Shown in pieces: positions 26,060-34,891 of a DNA stretch of 64,000 nucleotides (its first letter is position 1; each line of letters begins with the position of its first letter). Below the pieces are notes generated by a model, which did no database searches, had not been told where the DNA came from, and saw only the letters and a program-made list of their open reading frames with translations. The position numbers and the translations under genes were made by a program. The stretch is from JAICJC01 sp963757605 (GTDB lineage: Bacteria; Actinomycetota; Thermoleophilia; Gaiellales; JAICJC01): the NCBI GenBank assembly GCA_963757605.1, contig CAVWSF010000005.1, forward strand, positions 930,001 to 994,000. Direction: 5' to 3'.

Positions 26060-27633
26060 ATCGCCGCCTCGGCATGGCGGCCGTCGAGCTCGAGGATCCC
26101 GATGGAGTTGTGGAACGTCGGCCCGGAGCGGAACCGCCACCGGACGCTCGGCGGCTTCACGCCGGCCAGCCGGGCGAGCGCGCGCAGGCCTCCTGCGGCA
26201 GGCCGCGAGCCCGCCAGCTTCACCAGCCGCCGCTGCGTCGGCGAGAGCGGGTTGCGAAACGGCGAGCACACGAGCTGGTGCACGCGGCTTCGCTGCTCGT
26301 CCTTGCGGCCCAGCGAGACCTCGGCGATGTAGGCGTTGTGGATGTCGCCGCCCACGAGCGTGATCGAGGCCGGGGGACGGCTGCTCCGGCTACCGGTGGC
26401 GACGTCGCGCAGCAGGTCGACCATCGCCGCGAACGACGCCTGGAACGCCGGCCAGTGCTCGAGGTCGAGCGCTCGCCGGAGCCGCTCGCCGGCTCGCACC
26501 GCCGGGCGGCCCCACGCGCCCGCGCACACCGCCTCGTTCCACGCCTCCAGGTAGTGCACGCCGAGCGACATGAAGACCGGCAGGGTGCTCACGATGACGA
26601 GGTGGTCGAGCGCCTCGTGGCTGCGGTCGGCGATCCAGGCCCACTCCTCGGCGTCCACCATGTCGCGGTGGTCGTCGTCCAGCACGCGCGCGGCCCGGGA
26701 GTCGACCACGAGCACTCGTGAGCGGCCGAAGTCACGACAGCAGGCCCAGCGCGTCGCGGCCGACTCCCGGTCGGCGCGCTCTGCGAAGCGCTCGAGCTCC
26801 GGCCCGACGTCGCCGTCGGCGGCGATGGCCGTCTGGTACATCGCCTCGCCGTCGAGCTCCGGGGGCGCCATGTTGCCGAGGTGCTGGTAGACCCAGTAGG
26901 CCATGAACGCCCCGGTGATCCGGGCGCGCCACCACGGCTCCTCGCGGGCCTCTCTCAGCCACTGCCACGAGATGTTCCAGTCGTCGATGACGTCGTGGTC
27001 GTCGAAGATCATGAGGCTCGGGACGGTCGAGAGCAGCCAGCGGATGTCGGAGTCGCTCCAGGCCTCGCGGTAGAGGCGCGTGTACTCCTCGAAGTCTGCG
27101 ATCTCCTCGCCCGGCGGCTGCGAGGTGTCGCGCCGGGCGCGGATGAACTCGAGCGTCTCGGGCGAGACCTCGTCGGCGTACACCTGGTCGCCGCACAGGA
27201 GCAGGCCGTCCGGCCACGGCTCGATGCCCTCCTGGAGCCGGCGCGAGTACGCCCACAGCGCGTCGACGCCGAAGCCGTGCTCCTCGCCCGGAGGCAGCGT
27301 GTACGGCTCCCGCTGCGGCGCGCCGACCCGGCACGAGCCGAAGACGAGCCGCGCGTGGTCCTCGCCCTCGCGGGTGCGGATCGCGCTCGGCGGATGGCCG
27401 CCGCTCGGGAGCGGCCAGACCGGCTCGCCGTCGAGCCGCACCTCGTACTCGGTCACGGCGCCCTCCGGCAGGTCCGTCAGCGGGACGAGGGCGTAGTGGT
27501 GCCCGCGCACCTCGAACGTCGGCGCGGCCTGGCCGAGGATCTCGACCCGGCAGGCGGCGTCCGTCTCGACCCACACCGTCGCCTGGGTGCGGCCGATGTA
27601 GCGAAGCAGCGGTCCGAGGACGAGCGACGCCAC
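25969..27633 (-). CDS. PhoD-like metallophosphatase
   Basis: 554 residues of the alkaline phosphatase D family: N-terminal Fn3-like domain (LLRYIGRTQATVWVETDA), then GSCRVG, GDQVYADE, FDDHDVIDDWN and GGDIHNAYIAEV supplying the metal ligands. No signal peptide is visible, so it may act in the cytosol, unlike classical Tat-exported PhoD. The GTG start follows the TOPRIM gene stop by two bases, so the two genes are an operon. Phosphodiester substrate unknown. Confidence 0.88.
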   Translation of the reverse strand: MASLVLGPLLRYIGRTQATVWVETDAACRVEILGQAAPTFEVRGHHYALVPLTDLPEGAVTEYEVRLDGEPVWPLPSGGHPPSAIRTREGEDHARLVFGSCRVGAPQREPYTLPPGEEHGFGVDALWAYSRRLQEGIEPWPDGLLLCGDQVYADEVSPETLEFIRARRDTSQPPGEEIADFEEYTRLYREAWSDSDIRWLLSTVPSLMIFDDHDVIDDWNISWQWLREAREEPWWRARITGAFMAYWVYQHLGNMAPPELDGEAMYQTAIAADGDVGPELERFAERADRESAATRWACCRDFGRSRVLVVDSRAARVLDDDHRDMVDAEEWAWIADRSHEALDHLVIVSTLPVFMSLGVHYLEAWNEAVCAGAWGRPAVRAGERLRRALDLEHWPAFQASFAAMVDLLRDVATGSRSSRPPASITLVGGDIHNAYIAEVSLGRKDEQRSRVHQLVCSPFRNPLSPTQRRLVKLAGSRPAAGGLRALARLAGVKPPSVRWRFRSGPTFHNSIGILELDGRHAEAAIYRSEEGEPSTALRSLHARVLADGERAGAG

Positions 27634-27635
27634 GG

Positions 27636-28244
27636 TCAGCCGGCCGCCGAGCAGGCGCGCGCCAGCACGCGGTCGAGCGGGCGAGGCACGCTGTCGAGGT
27701 CCAGGGCCTCCACGAGCAGGCGGCCGTAGCGGATCTTGCGGCCGCTGTGCGTCCCCAGGAAGCGGCGCAGCTGGCGCTCGACAGGAACCTCCCGCTGGGC
27801 CGGCTGGCGCTGGAGCACGCGGAACGACCGCAGCTCGCCCTGGGCGGCGACCACCTCCTCCACGCCGCGCACTCCCAGCGCGCGGATCAGCTCCGCTTCC
27901 AGATCCTCGTCGCAGGCGTAGAAGCCGAGCCGCTCCATGTCCTCGCGGCCCAGGGCCGTCCCCAGCCCGGCCCGCTCCAGGCAGCGCGCCATCGCGCGCT
28001 CCTCGCCGGCGTCGTAGAGCGCCGCGACGCCGAGCCCGGCGCCGCCGGGCCCGAAGCGCTCGAGCGCCCGGCCCATCGCCTGGGCGCCGCCGACCGGCTC
28101 CACGGCGACGCCGGCCGCGGCCAGGTCGAGGCCGCGGCGCTCCGCCAGCGCGTGAAGTGCGTTCTGGTCGCTCTCACCCTCGACGAGCACGACGACCCGT
28201 ATTCCCCGTCCGTCGATGTCCTCCACATCCAAAGGTTCGCACAC
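27636..28244 (-). CDS. TOPRIM-domain protein (OLD nuclease-like C-terminal domain)
   Basis: 202 residues. VVVLVEGESDQNALHALAER provides the TOPRIM Glu, AALYDAGEERAM replaces the usual DxD, and ACDEDLEAELIRALG matches the acidic motif of ATP-dependent OLD-family nucleases. There is no ABC ATPase domain, so this is a stand-alone TOPRIM protein. GTG 28244 or GTG 28226 could be the start. Cotranscribed with the PhoD-like gene. Confidence 0.75.
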   Translation of the reverse strand: MCEPLDVEDIDGRGIRVVVLVEGESDQNALHALAERRGLDLAAAGVAVEPVGGAQAMGRALERFGPGGAGLGVAALYDAGEERAMARCLERAGLGTALGREDMERLGFYACDEDLEAELIRALGVRGVEEVVAAQGELRSFRVLQRQPAQREVPVERQLRRFLGTHSGRKIRYGRLLVEALDLDSVPRPLDRVLARACSAAG

Positions 28245-28270
28245 GGGACGGATCCTGCTTGAATGCCGCG

Positions 28271-29842
28271 GTGCAGTTCGGCGCCGAGCAGGACCTTCAG
28301 CTCCTGGGCATCCTTGCCGCGCTCGGCGGCCTGCTCGTGCTCGCGCCGGTGCTGCGCCTGCCGGTGCCGATCCTGCTCGTCTTCGGCGGCGTCGTCCTGG
28401 GGTTCGTGCCCGGGCTCCCGGACGTGGCCCTGGCGCCGGATGTCGTGCTCGTGGCGGTGCTGCCGCCGCTGCTCTACTCCGGCGCGTTCTTCACGTCGCT
28501 TCGCGACCTGCGCACGAACCGGCGGCCGATCGCGTTCCTGGCCTTCGGCCTCGTCGCGGCCACCATGGCAACCGTTGCCATCGTCGCCCATGAGTGGATC
28601 GGCCTGTCGTGGGCGGTCGCCTTCACGCTCGGCGCCATCGTCTCGCCCACCGACGCGCTCGCCGCGACCGAGATCGCCTCGCGGCTGGGGGCGCCGCGCC
28701 GCATCGTCTCGATCATCGAGGGCGAGAGCCTCGTGAACGACGGAACCGCACTCGTCCTCTACCGGACCGCCGTCGGCGCCGTCGTCGGAGGGTCGTTCTC
28801 GCTGCTCGACGCCTCGGCGCGGATGGTCGTCGACGTGGCCGGCGGGATCGCCGTCGGCCTGGCGGTCGGCTATGTGGTTCGCGTTGTGCGAAGGCGGCTC
28901 GACGACCCGCCGATCGAGGTGGCGATCGCCGTCCTCTCCGGCTACTTCGCCTACCTGCCCGCCGTCGCCATGGGCGTCTCCGGCGTGCTTGCGGCCGTCA
29001 CGATCGGCGTCTACATGGGCTGGCACACACCCGAGCTGACCAACGAGCGCACGCGCCTGACCGGCGACGCGTTCTGGGAGATCCTCGTCTTCCTGGTGAA
29101 CGCGCTCGTGTTCGGGCTCGTGGGCCTCCAGCTGCATGGCATCGTCGACGCGCTCTCGGGAACGCCCACGACGACCCTGGTCGCGTACTCCCTGGCCGTG
29201 TCGGCGACGGTGATCGTGACCCGGATCGCGCTCCTGCCCGTCTTCACGTATGCGCCGCGGTGGGCGTTCAAGACCATCCGCGAGCACGATCCCTACCCGC
29301 CCTGGCAGGCCCCGATCATCATCTCGTGGGCCGGGATCCGGGGCGCCGTCTCGCTCGTGGCGGCGCTCGCCCTGCCCACCGGCTTCCCCCACCGCGACCT
29401 GATCGTCTTCCTCACGTTCGGCGTGATCGTGGCGACGCTGGTGTTCCAGGGGCTCACGCTCCCGGCGCTGATCCGCGTCCTCGACGTGAGCGACGACGGC
29501 GGCGCCGAGCGCGAGGAGGCCAAGGCCAGGATCCGGACCGCCGAGGCGGCCCTCGCGCGGCTCGAGGAGCTGCTCGAAGAGGGCACCGTGCACCCGAAGA
29601 CCGCCGAGCGGCTGCGAGGCTCATTGGGGTTCCGGCGCGACCGCTTCCTGGCCCGGTTCGACGAGGGCGACGACGGCGCGATCGAGGAGCGCTCCGCCGC
29701 CTACCAGCGGGTGATGCGCGACCTGCTGGCCGCCGAGCACGCCGCGCTCCTCGCCCTGCGAAACGATGGTGTGATCGACGACAACGTGATGCAGCGCGTC
29801 CAGCGCGACCTCGATCTCGAGGCCGCCCGGCTCGATCAGTAG
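28271..29842 (+). CDS. Na+/H+ antiporter, CPA1 family
   Basis: 523 residues with about 12 membrane helices then a cytosolic C-terminal helical tail. GAIVSPTDALAATEIASRLGAP contains the ion-binding Asp, and EGESLVNDGTALVLYR the ND pair; SWAGIRGAVSLVAALALP is the conserved Arg helix. Exchanges Na+ or K+ for H+. The acidic coiled tail (EREEAKARIRTAEAALARLEELL) is typical of the NhaP/YjcE group. GTG 28271 is preferred; TTG 28259 is in frame. Confidence 0.9.
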   Translation: MQFGAEQDLQLLGILAALGGLLVLAPVLRLPVPILLVFGGVVLGFVPGLPDVALAPDVVLVAVLPPLLYSGAFFTSLRDLRTNRRPIAFLAFGLVAATMATVAIVAHEWIGLSWAVAFTLGAIVSPTDALAATEIASRLGAPRRIVSIIEGESLVNDGTALVLYRTAVGAVVGGSFSLLDASARMVVDVAGGIAVGLAVGYVVRVVRRRLDDPPIEVAIAVLSGYFAYLPAVAMGVSGVLAAVTIGVYMGWHTPELTNERTRLTGDAFWEILVFLVNALVFGLVGLQLHGIVDALSGTPTTTLVAYSLAVSATVIVTRIALLPVFTYAPRWAFKTIREHDPYPPWQAPIIISWAGIRGAVSLVAALALPTGFPHRDLIVFLTFGVIVATLVFQGLTLPALIRVLDVSDDGGAEREEAKARIRTAEAALARLEELLEEGTVHPKTAERLRGSLGFRRDRFLARFDEGDDGAIEERSAAYQRVMRDLLAAEHAALLALRNDGVIDDNVMQRVQRDLDLEAARLDQ

Positions 29843-29846
29843 ATCC

Positions 29847-31214
29847 TCACGGCGCGATGTTGTGGTTGTGGTGGAAGACGTTCTCCGGGTCGTACCGGCG
29901 CTTCAGGTCGAGGAGCCGGTCGTAGTTGGGTCCGTATGCCGCTCGGATCGCGCTCGCATCCTGGTCGTCTCCGAGGTAGTTGAGCCACTTGCGCTGGGCA
30001 AGGTGCTCGCCCAGGGCGGCGTGCGTGTCCCGGGTCCAGGCGATGCACTTCTCGGTGTCGGCGGGATCTGTCCACACCGTCGGCAGGAGCAGGTTCCAGC
30101 CCTTCTCCCGGTGCGGGACCGCCAGCTCGGTTTCACCGACCCGGCAGACCGCGCCGTGGAATTGCTCGAACAGGACCGCGCTCATCTCCGACGGCACGGT
30201 CTGGAAGCGCTCGATCACCGTGTCGATCAAGCCGTCCGAGAGCCCAGTGGTGAAGCTCGACATCCAGTAGTTGAGCGAGCCCGTCGGGTAGTGGTCGTCG
30301 AGGAGCGTGTTCATCACGTGATACGGCATCGGGCCGACCTGCACCATCGCCGGAGAGCCCCAGCCGGTGAAGGCCTCGAGCTCGCGCTGGGCCTCCTCGG
30401 GCTCGCCCGTGTGGAACACGATCATCGCCGCCACCTTGGCCCCGGAGCCGTCGGGCGCATGGACGAGGCCCGCGAAGACCGTGAGGTCGTCCGAGCAGCT
30501 CGCCGCCGCCTCGCGGTAGAAGCGCAGCATGTCGCCGGCGGCGTCGAACGGGTGGGCGATCAGCCCCCCGGTCACCATGCTCACAGGGTGGAGCCTGAAG
30601 AGGAACGAGGCCGCGATCCCGAAGTTGCCGCCGCCGCCGCGCAGCGCCCAGAACAGATCGGGGTCGGAGTCCGCGGTGACGTCCAGCACCTGGCCGCCGG
30701 CGTTCACGAGCTCGACTCCCAGCAGGTTGTCGGCGGCCATGCCGTGCTTCGCCATGAGCCAGCCGAGCCCGCCTCCGAGCGTGAGGCCGGCGACGCCGGT
30801 CGTCGAGATGGCTCCCCCGGTGACGGCCAGCCCCTGGACCGCGGTCTCGCGGTTCAGCTCACGCCAGAGCGCTCCGCCCTGCACGCGGGCGGTGCGGGAG
30901 CCCGGGTCGACGTGGATGCCCCTCATCTGAGACAGATCGACCATGAGCGCGCCGTCGACGACCGCGCGCCCCGCGGCGTTGTGGCCGCCTCCGCGGACGC
31001 AGATCTCGAGGCCGGCGCCACGCGCGTACCGGACCGCGTCCGCGATGTCGGCCGTGTTCCGGCAGCGCGCGATCAGCGCCGGCCGCCGGTCGATGAGCCC
31101 GTTGTGGATCGCGCGAGCCTCGTCGTAGCCGGCATCGCCGGGCTCCAGGATGCTTCCCGAGAAGGCGCCCCGCAGCTCGTCGAGCTGTCCCGCGCCGGTC
31201 TCTGTCGTCGCCAT
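29847..31214 (-). CDS. FAD-linked oxidase with BBE domain
   Basis: 455 residues of the berberine-bridge-enzyme/PCMH group. RGGGHNAAGRAVVDGALMVDLS contains the His that binds FAD covalently, LTLGGGLGWLMAKHGMAADNL is the second FAD loop, and the BBE tail NYLGDDQD ... YDPENVFHHNHNI ends the protein. Oxidises sugars, polyketides or aromatic alcohols; substrate unknown. ATG preceded by GAGGAGGAGA. Convergent with the antiporter gene, 4 bp between stops. Confidence 0.9.
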   Translation of the reverse strand: MATTETGAGQLDELRGAFSGSILEPGDAGYDEARAIHNGLIDRRPALIARCRNTADIADAVRYARGAGLEICVRGGGHNAAGRAVVDGALMVDLSQMRGIHVDPGSRTARVQGGALWRELNRETAVQGLAVTGGAISTTGVAGLTLGGGLGWLMAKHGMAADNLLGVELVNAGGQVLDVTADSDPDLFWALRGGGGNFGIAASFLFRLHPVSMVTGGLIAHPFDAAGDMLRFYREAAASCSDDLTVFAGLVHAPDGSGAKVAAMIVFHTGEPEEAQRELEAFTGWGSPAMVQVGPMPYHVMNTLLDDHYPTGSLNYWMSSFTTGLSDGLIDTVIERFQTVPSEMSAVLFEQFHGAVCRVGETELAVPHREKGWNLLLPTVWTDPADTEKCIAWTRDTHAALGEHLAQRKWLNYLGDDQDASAIRAAYGPNYDRLLDLKRRYDPENVFHHNHNIAP

Positions 31215-31277
31215 CGTCTCCTCCTCGTGCAGGTCGGCGCGAGTGTACGTCACCGCGCCCGGTAGGGTTTCGCCGCC

Positions 31278-32706
31278 GTGACGACCGAGCGCGATGTCCT
31301 CCAGCTGTCCGCCGTGGAGCAGGCCGCACTCGTCCGTGCCGGCGAGGTGTCGGCGCGCGAGCTCGTGGAGTCCTCGCTCGACGCGATCGAGCGGCTCGAC
31401 CCCCACCTGAACGCCTTCGTCTCGCTGTGCCCGAAGCGCGCGCTCGCCGAGGCCGGCGCGGTGAAGCCGGGTGACGAGCGGCCCCTGTGCGGCGTCCCGG
31501 TCGGGATCAAGGACTTGCTCTCGGCGACCGAGGGCCTCCCGACGACCGAGGGCAGCGCCGCATTCGGCGACTGGATCGCGGACCACGACAGCGTGCACGT
31601 CCGCCGCCTGCGCGAGGCGGGCGCGATCGTCGTCGGCAAGACGAACACGCCGGAGCTCGGCCTGCGCCCGGTCACCGAGAACGCACGCTACGGCCCGACC
31701 CGGAACCCCTGGGACCTGGAGCTCTCGCCCGGTGGCTCGTCGGGCGGCAGCGCGGCCGCCGTGGCCTCGGGCATGGTCGGCGCTCTGCGACGGCAGCGAC
31801 CTGGGCGGCTCGATCCGCATCCCCGCGTCGTGCTGCGGGCTCGTCGGCCTGAAGCCCAGCCTGGGTCGCGTCTCGATCGGCCCCGACCTGGGCGACGTCG
31901 GGGCCGGGACGCCGGCCGACTGCGTGCTCACCCGCACCGTGATGGACACGGCTGTCGCGCTCGACGCCATCGCCGGCCACGAGCCGGGCGAGCGCCATCA
32001 CGCCCCGGTTCCGGCGACGTCGTTCGCCGCGGCCGCCTCCGCGGATCCCGGCCGGCTCCGCGTGCGGCTGTGCCTGGAGGCGCCGTTCGGGGCGCCGGTC
32101 GACGACGAGCCGGCTGCGGCGGCAGCGGAGGCGGCCCGCGCGCTCGAGGCGCTCGGCCACGAGGTGGTGGAGGACGTGCCCGCCTGGGAGGACGACTCGT
32201 TCGGGTCGAGCTGGGCGACCTTCGCCGCCGGCACCTGCCAGCACCTCGTCCGTGTCCTCGAGCGGCTGCACGGCCGGCCCGTCGACCCCGACCGGCTCGA
32301 GCCCGCGACCCGCGCCTGGCTCGTCGACTCCCCGCCGGTGCCACTCGTCGACCACCTGGAGGCGGCGGAGCGGCTGTGGGCCTTCGGGCGCCGCATCCAG
32401 ACCGGGTGGGGGCACGACGAGGTCCTGCTCACCCCGACGCTCACCCGGCTCCCTGCGCGCATCGGGGTGGAGTCGCAGCCCGGTGTCACCGCCGGGGCCG
32501 CCCGCTTCAGCGCGCTCGTGCGGATCTGGAACGTCACCGGGCAGCCGGCGATCAGCCTGCCGTTCGCCGAGACGGACGCCGGCATCCCCGTGGGCGTCCA
32601 GCTGGTCGGTGCGCACGGCTGCGACGACGTGCTGCTGGGCGTCGCCGCGCAGCTCGAGGCGGCCGCCGGCTGGAAGCCGGCCCGCCGGGTCGCCGAGCCC
32701 GCCTGA
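31278..32706 (+). CDS. Amidase signature family protein (one frameshift)
   Basis: About 476 residues. VGIKDLLSATEGLPTTEGS holds the catalytic Lys; SPGGSSGGSAAAVASGM the central Ser; GSDLGGSIRIPASCCGLVGLK the nucleophile Ser. These lie in two frames, joined at about 31779 where adding CG (GTCGGCGCTC to GTCGCGGCGCTC) restores the frame. C-terminal part VRIWNVTGQPAISLPFAETDAG is typical. Hydrolyses an amide, possibly of an amino-acid or aryl type. TAGGGT (31263-31268) 9 nt before the GTG suggests a leaderless start. Confidence 0.85.
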
Positions 32707-32709
32707 GCG

Positions 32710-33042
32710 CTACTTCGCAGGCAGCGAGGCCGCGTAGGCGGTGCCGCGCGCGACCCACGCGCCCAGGTCGGCGTCCGACGCCACGTCCTCCGGGGCGACC
32801 CGCAGCCAGCCCTGCATCGAGCGGCCGCGCATCTCCATGAGCTCCGCCGGCGTCGTCGCGACCAGGTCCCCGGACTCGTCCGGGTCGACGCGCACCAGCA
32901 CGCCGCCCTCGCCGCTCGCCGCGACCGCCATGTTGCCGCCGATCAGGAAGGCGAGCCCGCCGAACATCTTCTTCTCTTCCAGGTCCGCCCGCGGCCCCAC
33001 GAGCCCGCGGATCCGTCCTGCCAGCTCCTCGTCGTAGGCCAT
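32710..33042 (-). CDS. TfoX/Sxy N-terminal domain protein
   Basis: 110 residues. YDEELAGRIRGLVGPRADLEEKKMFGGLAFLIGGNMAVA is the TfoX_N signature with the MFGG turn. In proteobacteria TfoX controls competence; in actinobacteria stand-alone members have no known role. TACCGT (33054-33049) is 6 nt before the ATG, a leaderless-type start. Confidence 0.9.
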   Translation of the reverse strand: MAYDEELAGRIRGLVGPRADLEEKKMFGGLAFLIGGNMAVAASGEGGVLVRVDPDESGDLVATTPAELMEMRGRSMQGWLRVAPEDVASDADLGAWVARGTAYAASLPAK

Positions 33043-33062
33043 GGCGGGACGGTACCCGAGGC

Positions 33063-33091
33063 GTAAGACACGCGTCCGGAAGGGCGCTAAC
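33063..33091 (+). promoter_or_regulatory. Candidate ECF promoter of the DoxX-like gene
   Basis: GTAAGA at 33063 and CGCTAAC at 33085, the same 22-bp offset as two sites around 34797-34861 that flank the ECF sigma operon. Lies 40-70 bp upstream of the ATG at 33133. Confidence 0.6.
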
Positions 33092-33132
33092 GGCTCGAAG
33101 GCCTCGACACGCGAGGCCCGAGAGGAGGATCC

Positions 33133-33588
33133 ATGTCCACCATCGGCAGCACCGCCGCACCGGGAGTCCGGGCGGGCGGGACGGCGAGCGTCCGCGACCG
33201 GATGCGCTCCGACCCCGCCTACCAGGGCTTCCTGCTCCTGCGGATCGGCTTCACCGTCGCGCCAATCGTGTTCGGGCTCGACAAGTTCACGAACGTCCTG
33301 GTCGACTGGACGCAGTACCTGGCGCCCTGGATCAACGACATCATCCCCGGCTCGGCATCCGACGCCATGTACCTCGTCGGCGTGATCGAGATCGCCGCCG
33401 GCATCGTCGTCGGCCTGCGGCCGCGATACGGCGCCTATCTGGTCGCCGCGTGGCTGGCCGGCATCATCGTGAACCTCGTGACCTACTCCGGCTACTACGA
33501 CATCGCGCTTCGCGACTTCGGCCTCATGCTGGCCGCCCTCACGCTGGCGCGGCTGTCGTCCGTGTACGACCGGCCGGGCATCCGCTAG
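33133..33588 (+). CDS. DoxX-like small membrane protein
   Basis: 151 residues with four membrane helices (FLLLRIGFTVAPIVFGLDKF; MYLVGVIEIAAGIVVGL; YGAYLVAAWLAGIIVNLV; ALRDFGLMLAALTLARLS), resembling DoxX/SURF-type proteins. GAGGAGGAT ribosome binding site before the ATG. Upstream is a promoter motif shared with genes next to the ECF sigma factor, so it is probably part of that regulon. Function unknown; related proteins are linked to redox or envelope stress. Confidence 0.8.
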   Translation: MSTIGSTAAPGVRAGGTASVRDRMRSDPAYQGFLLLRIGFTVAPIVFGLDKFTNVLVDWTQYLAPWINDIIPGSASDAMYLVGVIEIAAGIVVGLRPRYGAYLVAAWLAGIIVNLVTYSGYYDIALRDFGLMLAALTLARLSSVYDRPGIR

Positions 33589-33602
33589 ACCGACCTCTCC
33601 GG

Positions 33603-33635
33603 GCGGAGGTGCCGCCGCGAAGGCGGTGCCTCCGC
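33603..33635. terminator. Bidirectional hairpin between DoxX-like and anti-sigma genes
   Basis: GCGGAGG/CCTCCGC (7 bp), a TG/TG internal loop and CCGCC/GGCGG (5 bp) around GCGAA. Lies between convergent stops at 33588 and 33646. Confidence 0.6.
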
Positions 33636-33645
33636 TCACGCGTGC

Positions 33646-33909
33646 TCAGGATCCGCCGGCGAGCAGGGCCTTCAGGCTGGCGTACTCCTCGGCGCACGCC
33701 GGGCACCCCTGCAGATGCGCGCGCATCCCCAGGCAGGCCCGGGCGTCAGCGCACGCCTGGGGCGAGACGCACGCCGGGCAGTCGCCGAGGGCCGGAGCTC
33801 CGGCGGCCTCGGCCTCGACGTACCGGTCGAGGTACTCGAAGCACTCGTCGCAGCCGAGCTCGGGCTCGTCCGGCCCGAGCAGGCGCTCGGCGATCGGTCG
33901 GTCGCTCAT
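33646..33909 (-). CDS. Zinc-finger anti-sigma factor (cytosolic)
   Basis: 87 residues, rich in Cys and His. HLQGCPACAEEYASLKALL is the H-x3-C-x2-C ZAS motif; further cysteines occur in GCDECFEYLDRYVEAE, GDCPACVSPQ and ARACLGM, more than in a simple ZAS domain. There is no membrane helix, so it is a soluble, probably redox-sensing anti-sigma factor like RsrA. ATG overlaps the ECF sigma stop (ATGA), the standard sigma/anti-sigma coupling. Confidence 0.85.
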   Translation of the reverse strand: MSDRPIAERLLGPDEPELGCDECFEYLDRYVEAEAAGAPALGDCPACVSPQACADARACLGMRAHLQGCPACAEEYASLKALLAGGS

Positions 33910-34542
33910 GCCGCCTCCATCTTGGCGAGGTGGGCGCGCAGGTTGCGGCGCGCGTCGTGAAGCGTCTTGTAGATCGCGCCGCGGGTCGTTCCGAGGCGCT
34001 GGGCGAGGACGTCGATGGGGACCTCGTTCAGCGCGGCCGCGACCAGGATCTCGCGCTGGTGCGGCGTGAGCGCCGTGCGGATACCGTCGCGGATGGCCTC
34101 GAGCTGCTCCGTCTGCTCGAGGCCCTGCGAGGCCGAGCCGGCCGCGCCGAAGCGCTCCCAGGCCTCGGGCTCGAGCGTGAGCTCGCGGTCGTGCCAGGCC
34201 CGCCGGCGCGCCTTCACGGCCGCCTCGAGGATCGCGAACTTCGCCGCCCACGTCGTGAACCGGCTCGCGCCCCGGTAGGTCGGGAGCTTGCGCAGGACGG
34301 CCACGAGCGCGTCGTCAGCGGCTTGAACCGCGAGATCGTCGAGCTCCCGGCGCGTCGACCGACGGCAGCGCGCCGCGGCGGCGCCCGAGCTCGAAGCGGG
34401 CCACGCGCAGGAGGTAGGCGTGCAGGCGGGCCACCGCCCGGTCGCGCTCCCCCGGTGGCAGGCCGAGCTCGTCGACCCACGAGCGCGAGTCGGCGTCGAG
34501 CGGCGCACGGGCGGCGACGACGGGCTCGCGGATGGGCTCCAC
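33906..34542 (-). CDS. ECF RNA polymerase sigma factor (one frameshift)
   Basis: About 212 residues. Region 2 DDALVAVLRKLPTYRGASRF then TTWAAKFAILEAAVKARRR; region 4 LTPHQREILVAAALNEVPI then DVLAQRLGTTRGAIYKTLHD. The N terminus (VEPIREPVVAARAPLDADSRSW to RRRGALPSVDA) is in another frame; adding GC in ACGCGCC near 34352 joins it to RRELDDLAVQAADD. GTG 34542 with TACGGT (34555-34550) 7 nt upstream, and it also follows the 72-aa gene by 29 bp, so it can be read from the GTAAGA promoter at 34825 and be self-regulated. Partner of the ZAS protein at 33646-33909. Confidence 0.85.
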
Positions 34543-34571
34543 GCAGCCCACCGTAGCCTCCGTCCCGGGGG

Positions 34572-34790
34572 TCAGCAAGGGCGCGGCGCCCCGTGAAGCG
34601 GCGCCAGGATCCGCACCGCGACGTGCGGCGGGCAGCCCGCCTCCACAAGCGTGATCAGGCGGTGGACGTCGTAGCCGCAGTCGCCGGCCAGGAGGACCGC
34701 CGTCGCCCCGTCGAACCCGGCCGCCTCCAGGCACCGTTCCCGCCATCCCGCAACGTCGGTCCGGTGGATGATGTCGGTGTCCGTGCTCAC
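34572..34790 (-). CDS. Small conserved-looking protein, 72 aa, first gene of the ECF operon
   Basis: GTG start: MSTDTDIIHRTDVAGWRERC, then LEAAGFDGATAVLLAGDCGYDV and ALINE-like LITLVEAGCPPHVAVRILAPL. Soluble, with three cysteines. No function known. It opens the operon followed by the ECF sigma and anti-sigma genes and faces the divergent secreted-protein gene across a 9-bp inverted repeat. Confidence 0.75.
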   Translation of the reverse strand: MSTDTDIIHRTDVAGWRERCLEAAGFDGATAVLLAGDCGYDVHRLITLVEAGCPPHVAVRILAPLHGAPRPC

Positions 34791-34796
34791 GGTGGA

Positions 34797-34861
34797 CCTA
34801 GCGTCCGCCGCCCGCCGGTTCTTACCCCGCGCGTAAGAACCGCCCGCCACCGGACGCAGAC
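34797..34861. promoter_or_regulatory. Back-to-back ECF promoters in a 9-bp inverted repeat
   Basis: GGTTCTTAC (34817-34825) and GTAAGAACC (34833-34841) are exact inverse copies 7 bp apart. Plus: GTAAGA at 34833, CGCAGAC at 34855. Minus: GTAAGA at 34825, CGCTAGG at 34803. Both have the same 22-bp offset as the site upstream of 33133. Confidence 0.7.
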
Positions 34862-34891
34862 ATCCCCGAGACCCCGACGGAAGGAGACGAC

